DNA from: Opitutaceae bacterium
GTDB lineage: Bacteria; Verrucomicrobiota; Verrucomicrobiia; Opitutales; Opitutaceae
Direction: 5' to 3'
DNA length: 43,900 nt
Assembly: GCA_026125215.1 (NCBI GenBank)
Contig: JAHCLN010000011.1
Span: forward strand, 1 to 43,900
The position numbers and the translations under genes were made by a program. The notes under the pieces were generated by a model. The model ran no database searches. It had not been told where the DNA came from and saw nothing but the letters and a program-made list of their open reading frames with translations. How positions within the stretch are numbered: position 1 is the stretch's first letter; each line of letters starts with the position of its first letter. Below, piece by piece: positions 37,348-43,900 of the stretch.

Positions 37348-38190
37348 ATGCCCCCAAGTGCGTTTGCCGAAGAGCGCGATCTGAGCTTTCAGCCGGTGGT
37401 CAATCCCGCCCCGCGCGCGCTGACCCCGGAGCAGGTCGCCTTCTACAACACCCATGGTTACGTGGCGCCGTTCCGGGCCTACACGCCGGCCGAGGCGGAG
37501 CGCAACCGCGCCTACTTCGACGACCTCCTCGCCAAGGTGCAGGCCGCGCGCAAGGACCTCGATGCGTATTCCATCAACGGCTACCATGTCTGCTGCGCCG
37601 GCCTGCACGACATCGTCACGCATCCGGCCATCCTCGACCACGTGCAGGACATCATCGGCCCGGACATCGTCTGCTGGGGTTCGCATTTCTTCTGCAAGGT
37701 CGCGCACGATCCGCGCAAGGTGGCTTGGCACCAGGATGCGTCCTACTGGCCGCTCACGCCGGCGCGCACGGTGACCGTCTGGCTGGCGATCGACGACGCC
37801 GATCGGGAAAACGCCGCGATGATGTTTCTGCCCGGCACGCACACCCGCGGCCATCTGAAGTGGCGGCAGGCCAGCGGCCCGGCGGTGCTGAACCAGGAAA
37901 TCGAGGACATCGCCCAGTTCGGTGAACCCGTCTTCGACGAGCTCAAGGCCGGGGAATTCTCCCTCCACGCCGATATGCTTGCCCATGGCTCGGAGCCCAA
38001 CCACTCCGACCGCCGCCGTTGCGGGCTGACGATCCGCTATTGTCCGCCTTCTGTGCGTGCGCTCGACCGGCGCTGGGCGAGGGGCGGAGTGCTGTGCCGC
38101 GGCAGCGATCCCGCCGGCAACTGGGCCCACAACCCCCGGCCGCCCGGCGAGGACGTCAACGTCATCATCCAAGCCATTGGTGCCAACTAA
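37348..38190 (+). CDS. phytanoyl-CoA dioxygenase family protein
   Basis: Fe(II)/2-oxoglutarate oxygenase of 280 aa. The iron facial triad can be read as H127 and D129 in WHQDASYWP and H~212 in LAHGSEPNHSDRRR; the Arg in the last motif should bind 2-oxoglutarate. Bacterial members hydroxylate small molecules (for example ectoine or secondary metabolites), so the substrate is open; no biosynthetic cluster surrounds it. ATG at 37348 is used; upstream frame to 37249 is the end of the AlkD-like gene. Confidence 0.88.
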   Translation: MPPSAFAEERDLSFQPVVNPAPRALTPEQVAFYNTHGYVAPFRAYTPAEAERNRAYFDDLLAKVQAARKDLDAYSINGYHVCCAGLHDIVTHPAILDHVQDIIGPDIVCWGSHFFCKVAHDPRKVAWHQDASYWPLTPARTVTVWLAIDDADRENAAMMFLPGTHTRGHLKWRQASGPAVLNQEIEDIAQFGEPVFDELKAGEFSLHADMLAHGSEPNHSDRRRCGLTIRYCPPSVRALDRRWARGGVLCRGSDPAGNWAHNPRPPGEDVNVIIQAIGAN

Positions 38191-38237
38191 GCTCTTTCGT
38201 GTAACAAGCTTCTGGGATTCAATTAGTTAAGTTTAAC

Positions 38238-38253
38238 ACGCCATAAATGGCGT
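38238..38253. promoter_or_regulatory. HipB operator candidate 1
   Basis: Palindrome A-CGCCA-TAAA-TGGCG-T. Same half-site pattern (CGYCA-N4-TGRCG) as operator 2, with the two centres 40 bp apart. Lies in an AT-rich leader where the hipBA promoter should be. Confidence 0.65.
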
Positions 38254-38276
38254 ATTTGCTTGATAAAGTTGAATAA

Positions 38277-38294
38277 AGCGTCATTAGTGACGCT
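38277..38294. promoter_or_regulatory. HipB operator candidate 2
   Basis: Perfect 7-bp arms AGCGTCA-TTAG-TGACGCT, abutting the hipB ATG at 38295. It leaves no room for a Shine-Dalgarno sequence, so bound HipB could also block translation initiation. Shares the CGYCA-N4-TGRCG core with operator 1. Confidence 0.7.
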
Positions 38295-38648
38295 ATGAAA
38301 ATTGACTCCAATCTGGTGGATGAGTCCGTCCTCACGGAGTTGGGACGCCGCGTGACCGCTATCCGGCTGGCGCAGAATCTCTCCCAGCGGCAGCTGGCGG
38401 AGCGGGCCGGGCTCGGGTTGCGCACGGTCCAGCGGCTGGAGCAGGGCGCAGCCGCCACGCAGTTGTCGGGCTTTGTGCGCGTATGCCGGGCCTTGGGGCT
38501 GATGGATCGTCTCGATCAAATCCTCGCCGAGCCGCCGCCGAGTCCGCTCGACCGGTTGCGGCTGCAGGAGCGCAAGCGCCGGCGCGCCACCGGCCGGCGT
38601 CAGGCCGTGGCTGAGCCCGGCAAGTGGACCTGGGGCAAATCGTCATGA
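38295..38648 (+). CDS. hipB: HipB-type antitoxin (XRE helix-turn-helix)
   Basis: A 117-residue DNA-binding antitoxin. The Cro/CI helix-turn-helix is read as LGRRVTAIRLAQNLSQRQLA followed by ERAGLGLRTVQRLEQG (~residues 16-52). The C-terminal ~35 residues are basic (RLRLQERKRRRATGRR) and end in WTWGKS, a likely toxin-contact tail; HipB tails in other systems reach the HipA active site. It overlaps hipA by 4 nt (ATGA). Expected to repress its own operon through the palindromes at 38238-38294. Confidence 0.9.
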   Translation: MKIDSNLVDESVLTELGRRVTAIRLAQNLSQRQLAERAGLGLRTVQRLEQGAAATQLSGFVRVCRALGLMDRLDQILAEPPPSPLDRLRLQERKRRRATGRRQAVAEPGKWTWGKSS

Positions 38649-39949
38649 TCGCGCGCGTCAGGCTTTGGGGACGGGACATCGGCGCCGTGTCGTTGGACGA
38701 CGGCGGCGAGGTGGCGGCGTTCCAATACACGCCGGACTTTGCGCGGAGCGGCATCCAGGTGTCGCCCATCGTGATGCCGCTCGGGCCGCAGGTCTGGCAG
38801 TTTCCCGCGCTGCCGCGCCGGACCTTTCACGGCCTGCCCGGGCTGCTGGCGGATTCGCTGCCCGACAAGTTTGGCAATGCGCTCATTGATGCGTGGCTGG
38901 CCCGGCAGGGCCGCACGCCGGCGGAGTTCAGCGCGGTGGACAGGCTGTGCTACACGGGCACGCGTGGCATGGGCGCGCTGGAGTTTGCCCCCACGCTCGG
39001 ACCGCGTCCGCAAAAGCCCTCGAAGATCGATCTCGATGCGCTCGTGAGCCTCGCCTCCGAGGTGCTGGCCAGCCGCGATGCGCTCTCGGGCAATTTTCAG
39101 CCGAAGTCGCGCGAGAAGGCGCTCAACGACATCCTGCGCGTCGGCACCTCCGCCGGTGGCGCGCGGGCCAAGGCCGTCATCGCGTGGAACCCCAAGACCG
39201 AGGAGGTCCGTTCCGGTCAGGTGCGGGCAGGGGAGGACTTCGAATACTGGCTGCTCAAATTCGACGGCGTGAAGGGCAACAAGGACAAGGAACTCGACGA
39301 TCCGAAGGGCTTCGGCGCCATCGAGTATGCCTATCACCTGATGGCCAAGGCCGCCGGCATCACGATGAGCGAGTGCCGGCTGCTGGAGGAAAACGGCCGC
39401 CGGCACTTCATGACGAAGCGCTTCGACCGGCTGCCCGACGGCGAGAAGCTGCACATGCAGTCGCTCGGTGCGCTCGCGCACTACGATTTCAACGCCGCGG
39501 GCGCACATTCCTACGAACAGGCGCTGCTCGTCATGCGGCAGCTTCACCTGCCGCCCGACCAGGTCGAGCAGCAGTTCCGCCGGATGGTGTTCAACGTCGT
39601 CGCGCGCGACCAGGACGACCACGTGAAGAACATCGCCTTCCTGATGGACCGCGCCGGCACCTGGTCGCTCTCGCCCGCCTTCGACGTGTGCTACAGCTAC
39701 AATCCCTCCGGCGAATGGACGGCCACGCACCAGATGACCATCAACGGCAAGCGGGACAAATTCACCCGCGACGACTTCGCCGCCTGCGCGGAGGTGGGTT
39801 TTCTCAAAAAGAGCCGGATCAACGCGATTACCGACGAAGTCATCGCCGCCGTCACCCGCTGGCCCGAGTTCGCCGCCGCCGCGAAGGTCGCCGACGAAAC
39901 CACCTCCGCCATCGGCCGTGCCCACCGGTTGGAGATTTCGGCGGCGTGA
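38645..39949 (+). CDS. hipA: HipA-type serine/threonine kinase toxin
   Basis: Phosphotransferase toxin of 434 aa. N-terminal HipA subdomain 1 (~residues 1-110) is followed by the kinase-like core: the P-loop-like GTSAGGARAKA (~residue 170), EYWLLKFDG (ATP-contacting Lys), the catalytic loop RDQDDHVKN (~320-328, general base Asp and Asn) and LSPAFDVCYSY (metal-binding Asp). All catalytic positions look intact, so the toxin should be active. E. coli HipA phosphorylates glutamyl-tRNA synthetase; other members target other synthetases, so the target here is unknown. The start overlaps the hipB stop, giving coupled expression. Confidence 0.93.
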   Translation: MIARVRLWGRDIGAVSLDDGGEVAAFQYTPDFARSGIQVSPIVMPLGPQVWQFPALPRRTFHGLPGLLADSLPDKFGNALIDAWLARQGRTPAEFSAVDRLCYTGTRGMGALEFAPTLGPRPQKPSKIDLDALVSLASEVLASRDALSGNFQPKSREKALNDILRVGTSAGGARAKAVIAWNPKTEEVRSGQVRAGEDFEYWLLKFDGVKGNKDKELDDPKGFGAIEYAYHLMAKAAGITMSECRLLEENGRRHFMTKRFDRLPDGEKLHMQSLGALAHYDFNAAGAHSYEQALLVMRQLHLPPDQVEQQFRRMVFNVVARDQDDHVKNIAFLMDRAGTWSLSPAFDVCYSYNPSGEWTATHQMTINGKRDKFTRDDFAACAEVGFLKKSRINAITDEVIAAVTRWPEFAAAAKVADETTSAIGRAHRLEISAA

Positions 39950-39957
39950 GTTGTAAC

Positions 39958-39979
39958 CGCCAATCTGCGCTCATTGGCG
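39958..39979 (+). other. hairpin after hipA
   Basis: CGCCAAT (39958-39964) pairs with ATTGGCG (39973-39979). No T-run follows, so it is at best a weak terminator or mRNA-stabilising stem. Confidence 0.3.
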
Positions 39980-40028
39980 CTGGAGCAGATTAAGCAAATG
40001 CGGCCGTTGCGCTGAGGCGCGGTAGCGC

Positions 40029-40067
40029 CGGTAGGGTCCGATCTCCGAGCGGACCGCGCCTGTCCGG
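40029..40067 (+). repeat. REP-like dispersed hairpin repeat, copy 2
   Basis: CGGTAGGGTCCGATCTCCGAG then CGGACCGCGCC, matching the reverse complement of 8471-8520 with few changes. The hairpin has one mismatch (GGTCCGAT/AGCGGACC). It sits in the 144-nt gap between hipA and the next gene. Confidence 0.75.
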
Positions 40068-40093
40068 ATGCACCGGAGGCGCACAAGGGCTCG

Positions 40094-40339
40094 TCAGACG
40101 CCTCTGGCTTTGAGCAGGGCGGCGAGTTCGACCGGGTCGGCCGTGCCTTTGACGGTGTTGAGGTGGCTGAGGACGGCCATGCGGTCATCGGGACCACAAC
40201 TGGAGATTTCGATCATCCAGTCCTCGGTCTTGTCGGCGACGGCAACAACCTCATCGGACCAAGCGATGACTTCGGAAGCCTCCACGAAGCCCTGTGTGAT
40301 GCCCTGGATAAAAAACTCCGCCTTTGTCCGATAATTCAT
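40094..40339 (-). CDS. small unknown protein
   Basis: Unrecognised acidic 81-residue protein (MNYRTKAEFFIQGITQGFVE start). No signal, TM or catalytic motif; predicted mostly helix with a central strand (WMIEISSCG). ATG 40339 chosen as the start; the frame continues upstream to 40447 over a region that is more likely the shared leader with the divergent OYE gene. A domain resembling C-terminal dimer segments (HLNTVKGTADPVELAALL) is present. Reality as a gene is moderately supported by its length and base use. Confidence 0.5.
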   Translation of the reverse strand: MNYRTKAEFFIQGITQGFVEASEVIAWSDEVVAVADKTEDWMIEISSCGPDDRMAVLSHLNTVKGTADPVELAALLKARGV

Positions 40340-40449
40340 GGCGCGACTCTTCGGGGAGCGTTCGACCCTGCCAAGCGCGAAAGCGGGCGTCCGCGTCCCA
40401 CTTGCTATTTCCGCCGTCAGACATTCTTTGCACGCTTTCCGTTTCATCC

Positions 40450-41532
40450 ATGCCGCACGAAGCCCTCTTCAACCCCGTCCAACTCGGCGCCATCGCGCTC
40501 CCGAACCGCATCGTCATGGCGCCCCTCACGCGCTGCCGTGCCGATGCCGACCATGTGCCGACCGACATCATGGCCGACTACTACGCGCAGCGCGCCGGGG
40601 CTGGGCTGATCATCGCCGAAGCCACGATGGCCATCGAGGGCAACTCCGCCTTTGGCGGACGCGAGCCGGGCCTGTATTCCGCCGCGCAGGTGGCCGGTTG
40701 GAAAAAGGTGACGGACGCGGTGCACGCCAAGGGCGGCCGGATCCTCGCGCAGATCTGGCATGGCGGGCGCGCCTGCCACTCCCTGCTCAACAACGGGGCC
40801 CAGCCCGTCGCGCCGAGCCCGCTGCGGATCGAGAACGACGAGACGCACACCCCGCAGGGCAAGAAGCCCTACGAGGTGCCGCGCGAGCTGCGCGATGACG
40901 AGCTGCCGGGCATCGTGGCCGGTTTCGCCCGCGCGGCGGAGAACGCGAAGGCCGCCGGGTTCGACGGGGTCGAGGTGCATGGCGCCAACGGCTACCTGCT
41001 CGACGAGTTCCTGCGCGACGGCAGCAACCGCCGCACCGGCCCCTATGGCGGGCCGATCGCCCACCGCGCGCGGCTGCTGCTCGAGGTGGTCGATGCCGTC
41101 ATCGGGGTCTGGGGCAAGGACCGCGTCGGCGTGCGCATCTCGCCGCTGAACAGCTACAATTTCATGCAGGACAGCGACCCGGTCGCGCTCACACGGCATG
41201 TCGCCGCGCAGCTGGACCGGCGCGGCATCGCCTTCCTCGACCTGATGCGCGGCGATTTCTTCGGCGTGCAGAAGGGCGACGTCGTCACGCCGGCGCGCGA
41301 AGCCTTCAAGGGGGCTTTGCTCGTGGGCATGGGCTTCACGCCCGCAGAAGCCGAGCAGGCCGTCCAAAGCGGCACGGCCGCCGCCATCGTCTTCGGCCAC
41401 CACTTCATCAGCAATCCCGACCTGCCCGCGCGCGTGCGCGCCGGGGTGCCGCTCGTGGAACCCGACAGCAAGACCTTCTACAGTCCCGGACCGCGCGGTT
41501 ACACCGATTACCCGCTGCTGGGCGCGGCTTGA
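40450..41532 (+). CDS. Old Yellow Enzyme family ene-reductase (NemA-like)
   Basis: FMN-dependent TIM-barrel oxidoreductase of 360 aa that reduces activated C=C bonds with NAD(P)H. FMN and active-site motifs: LPNRIVMAPLTRCRA, QIWHGGRACH, EVHGANGYLLDEF and LRDGSNRRTGPYGG. The classical OYE catalytic pair is His plus Asn/His after the WH motif; here WHGGRACHS keeps two His. Physiological substrate unknown (family members reduce glycerol trinitrate, N-ethylmaleimide and enones). ATG 40450 used; upstream frame is noise. Confidence 0.92.
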   Translation: MPHEALFNPVQLGAIALPNRIVMAPLTRCRADADHVPTDIMADYYAQRAGAGLIIAEATMAIEGNSAFGGREPGLYSAAQVAGWKKVTDAVHAKGGRILAQIWHGGRACHSLLNNGAQPVAPSPLRIENDETHTPQGKKPYEVPRELRDDELPGIVAGFARAAENAKAAGFDGVEVHGANGYLLDEFLRDGSNRRTGPYGGPIAHRARLLLEVVDAVIGVWGKDRVGVRISPLNSYNFMQDSDPVALTRHVAAQLDRRGIAFLDLMRGDFFGVQKGDVVTPAREAFKGALLVGMGFTPAEAEQAVQSGTAAAIVFGHHFISNPDLPARVRAGVPLVEPDSKTFYSPGPRGYTDYPLLGAA

Positions 41533-41570
41533 GGCAGGTCGCGCTTACTTCGACATAAGATCCGCAGCCT

Positions 41571-41586
41571 GACCCTTCTCAGGGTC
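41571..41586 (+). terminator. possible terminator of the OYE gene
   Basis: GACCCT (41571-41576), loop TCTC, AGGGTC (41581-41586), followed by CTTT. Short stem and weak T-run, 38 nt after the stop. Confidence 0.3.
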
Positions 41587-41643
41587 CTTTAGCGGACCTT
41601 ATTAATCTAACACCTAACGCCCCCGCCAATCCGCTTGCGAAGT

Positions 41644-42498
41644 CTACGCATTCCCCAGTTTTAGGTTTTCAACCGCCGCATCTACAGACTCGACAGCTTT
41701 TGCGATTGCTCCGGCAAACTGCAATTTTTCGATCGGAATGGTTGCAGTGAAATGAACGCTGTCCGCTTGAGACCGCTTCCCGGTAAAATTCCACCCGCCT
41801 GTCCGCATGATTCCATCAAGTCGCTCAGTCGCTGGGCCGAGGTATTTCTTAACATTTTCGAACTTTCTATCTCCGGTGTTCATCCAATCGCACTCGAATT
41901 TAACCTCCTTTGAAGATTCGTCGCCCTTGATTTCAATCTTAAAGCCCGTGCGCAGCTCAAAATAACCACAGAGGGTATCTACGTTCCAATGGTATGTTCT
42001 TCCTCCTTCTTTTGTCCGCGCTAAAATTTCCTCCGCAGCGAGTTCAGCTGAGGCATTTTTAGTGGGGTTTTTCAGTGCGCGATGCAATTGCTCAAGTTCA
42101 CCCAAAATTCGCACGATGTCCCAACGCTCCGACTGATTTGGCTTGGTAGTCCAGTAGATGAGTCGAGCCCAGCGCTGGTTTAGCGAGTGCCATTCTTTCG
42201 ATGGCTCACGCCCTATTTCCTTCTGAAGTTTTTCCACCCAATCTGCATGCTGGCTTTCCGTGAAGAGAGGAGCCCTTCCGCTCACGATAAAAAAAAGTGT
42301 CATCCCAATGCCGTATGAATCTACCAGCGCATTCCGGCTGCTAAATCTTGAGACGCCCGACAACTCGGGGGCTAGATAGCCGTTCACAGAGTGTGCCAGA
42401 GATACCGAGTGTCCAATTGCGTCACGATGCCATGACAAATCGAAATCCAGGACGACAACTTTGAACTCATCTTCATTCGACCACAGATCTGAAAGCAT
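41644..42498 (-). pseudogene. truncated protein-kinase C-lobe plus unknown C-terminal domain
   Basis: The 284 residues start inside a serine/threonine kinase domain: KAGNIMLSDL (end of the catalytic loop, readable to 42513 upstream of the ATG), VVVLDFDLSW (DFG position, here DFD), GYLAPEL (APE) and DSYGIGMTLFFIVSG (C-lobe helix). The glycine loop, the Lys-bearing strand and the HRD motif are missing, so it cannot be an active kinase. After ~residue 140 comes a domain of ~145 residues I do not recognise. An in-frame TGA at 42523-42525 blocks upward extension. Composition is AT-rich against the chromosome, suggesting horizontal origin. Confidence 0.75.
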
Positions 42499-42917
42499 GA
42501 TGTTGCCCGCTTTACCAGTCCATCAAGATTCAGAGTTACAAAACCTGCAATCGGCATTCGCCAAAGATCGCAATATTCCTCGGGAGGGATTGTGCGATCC
42601 GCATGTTCAAATTCTCGACGGATCTCGGCAGTATAAGTTGTATCACCGAGAACTTCCTTAATGTGCGCAAAAGCCCGCCAGTAGTCGCCCTCGCGCTCTG
42701 CCACATCAAGCAACGCTTGATCGCGCCTTAAATTTTCAGTTCTATACTCGACCTCTTTGCGCGCAGACTTAAGCAAGCCCGCTCGCAATTCTGACCACGT
42801 TGGCATTTTTGCAGGTCTGCTCAGTCCAGCACCACAGAAGACGACCACTTGGCGCGTGCGTTCTGCCATCACTTTCCGAAGTGCAAGATAGCTATTTTGT
42901 GTGGTGTCGAAGGGCAT
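42384..42917 (-). pseudogene. truncated SIR2-family N-terminal domain
   Basis: Starts MPFDTTQNSYLALRKVM and shows the SIR2 nucleotide-binding start VVVFCGAGLSRPAKMPTW (GAG-x-S, ~residue 25-42) and the later FVTLNLDGLVKRA (~residues 127-139). Natural SIR2 domains of this type continue for 100 or more residues; here, after ~139 residues, the frame runs into sequence that in another frame encodes a kinase C-lobe, so the last ~38 residues are meaningless. Bacterial SIR2 domains are NADases or NAD-binding effectors of several antiphage systems. The intact ancestor was probably SIR2 followed by a kinase. Confidence 0.75.
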
Positions 42918-43237
42918 GCTCGGCGCCTACAGAGAAGCTATAAATGCTGGGGAATCTCAGTCAACGTTTTGATCGGGCGAAGGCACCAACGCATCGCGCT
43001 GTCAGAATGACAGTTCGTCGACAAGCTCAGGATCTTCGATTGCCGCCTAGATTTGATCGGGAGCGCCGCCACCGACGGGTGAACTGGGATAGCGCGCGGC
43101 GAAGCCTTTCGCGTCGTGGGGTTGGTCGTCGCCGACGACGTCGGCAGGGTCGCCGTCACCATGGGGTGAAAGCAGGTTTTTGGGTGTTGCAGTTAGCTTT
43201 TATCCGAGTGGTTCTTCGCAAAATCACACGCGAAATA
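42918..43237. other. gene-free stretch with repeat-like debris
   Basis: About 320 nt with no supportable gene. It contains GTCGACAAGCTCAGGATCT near 43017-43036, resembling a short intergenic repeat that I recall from many GC-rich bacteria, and GC-rich sequence toward 43150. Nothing else recognisable. Confidence 0.4.
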
Positions 43238-43900
43238 TCACCGGTTGAACGACCGCTCGCTGATCCAGCGGAAGCCGCGGCTGTTGAGGCGGAAGCTTCG
43301 TTCGTCCACGCGGTGGAGGCGCAGTTCCAGGTCGTTTTCATCCAGTCGGGTCTGCAGGCGCATGACACCAACGTCAGGAAAGGTGATGGTTGCCGCAGCG
43401 GTTGCGGATCCGTCGGCGCGGGTGAGCGTGTAGCTGCCGGGATCGGTAGCGCGTTCTACCAGCCAGGCGCCGGCCGGGGCATTGGCGGTCGTGCGGACGG
43501 CCATCACGCGGTAGTCGCCAAAGATGACCGTGCCCCAGCGCGAGGAGTCGGTGAGCAGCGGTGGCACGGTCTCGCCATTGCGCACAAAGGATTCGACGTG
43601 CCAGATGCCGCGCAACTCGGCCGGCGTGGTGCCGTAGCTTTCGCGGTCGTCCGCACCCTAGCGAAACTGCGCGTAAACCGTGGAACCAATCACCCAGACA
43701 ACCACGATGGCCTTCAAGGCCGGAGCCAAGCGCCGCAGGTGGAGCGGCAGCCCAATGCAAGGAGAGTCGCCAGCGGGAGTGCTCCGGTAATGCCAGAAAA
43801 AATCCCGCAGCCGTCGCCAGTCGGGCACCACCAGCAGCACGGCCATCACCAGAAGGTGGCCGGAAAGCAGCTTCATCGGCACGTCGTAGCAGAGGTTGAG
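43238..43900 (-). pseudogene. partial membrane protein with in-frame TAG (DoxX-like C-terminal family)
   Basis: The frame is open at the right window edge and runs leftwards: a hydrophobic segment (LLSGHLLVMAVLLVVPDW), then a second one ending VYAQFR, then TAG at 43660-43658, then in the same frame YGTTPAELRGIWHVESFV, PPLLTDSSRW and a C-terminal end LNSRGFRWISERSFNR. Together they match a membrane-protein family (DoxX-like) with a lipocalin-like C-terminal domain whose members, from memory, end SRGFHWI-EYPFNR. The stop therefore interrupts one gene. It may be a nonsense mutation or a base-call error; the reading frame is otherwise intact on both sides. Confidence 0.65.

Noticed and set aside
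43658-43660. TAG as a recoded (pyrrolysine) codon
   Set aside because: No sign of pyrrolysine genes or a methylamine methyltransferase context; a mutation or base error is simpler.

Overview
The window is GC-rich and densely coding and reads as chromosome of a Verrucomicrobiota bacterium, probably of the Opitutaceae. That is an inference from the verrucomicrobial-type secretin, the overall gene complement and the base composition; no rRNA or taxonomic marker was searched. Most genes are ordinary housekeeping genes. Two islands of clearly lower GC (about 8.43-9.96 kb and 41.55-42.95 kb) carry small unknown genes, broken genes and mobile-element debris.

Layout. 0-6.5 kb: 3' end of a type II/type IV-pilus secretin, a stand-alone 5'-3' exonuclease, an OmpR-type response regulator, then long-form hisG, the polyamine pair aguB-aguA (agmatine to putrescine) and a small lipoprotein. 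6.7-8.4 kb: rpsA with six S1 domains and a clean terminator. 8.4-9.96 kb: AT-rich island with a REP-like repeat, a three-TM protein, an IS110 transposase N-terminal remnant abutting a palindrome, and a frameshifted membrane/coiled-coil gene ending in an attC-like motif. 10-16 kb: sigma-70 factor, trpE, glmS, divergent glgC. 16.1-20 kb: lgt, a CNNM/CBS membrane protein, gcvT-gcvH. 19.7-24 kb: RND efflux adaptor and pump. 24-29.5 kb: typA, an RDD membrane protein, and a compact minus-strand operon plsC-cdsA-(ynbA-like CDP-alcohol phosphotransferase)-(DedA/YqaA-like), a small phospholipid module. 29.55-30.6 kb: about 1.06 kb without a gene, full of stable hairpins and ending in a minus-strand terminator; I think it holds a structured RNA I cannot name. 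30.6-38.2 kb: hrpB, DUF1428, a bile-acid/Na+ symporter-family transporter, a 3-mercaptopyruvate-type sulfurtransferase, a secreted unknown, an AlkD-like DNA repair protein and a phytanoyl-CoA dioxygenase-like protein. 38.2-40 kb: a complete hipBA toxin-antitoxin operon with two matching palindromic operators. 40-41.5 kb: a small unknown and an Old Yellow Enzyme. 41.6-42.9 kb: remains of a SIR2-domain plus protein-kinase gene, internally deleted and frame-broken, which looks like a dead defence gene. The right edge holds the 3' part of a membrane-protein gene with an in-frame TAG.

The least explained signals are the hairpin-rich gene desert at 29.6-30.5 kb, the SIR2/kinase remnant, the twin operators of hipBA, the IS110 remnant on a palindrome, and the repeats (a 7-bp tandem repeat that forms the start of aguA, and a dispersed hairpin repeat at 8.5 and 40.0 kb). 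Family assignments were made by reading motifs; no database was searched.
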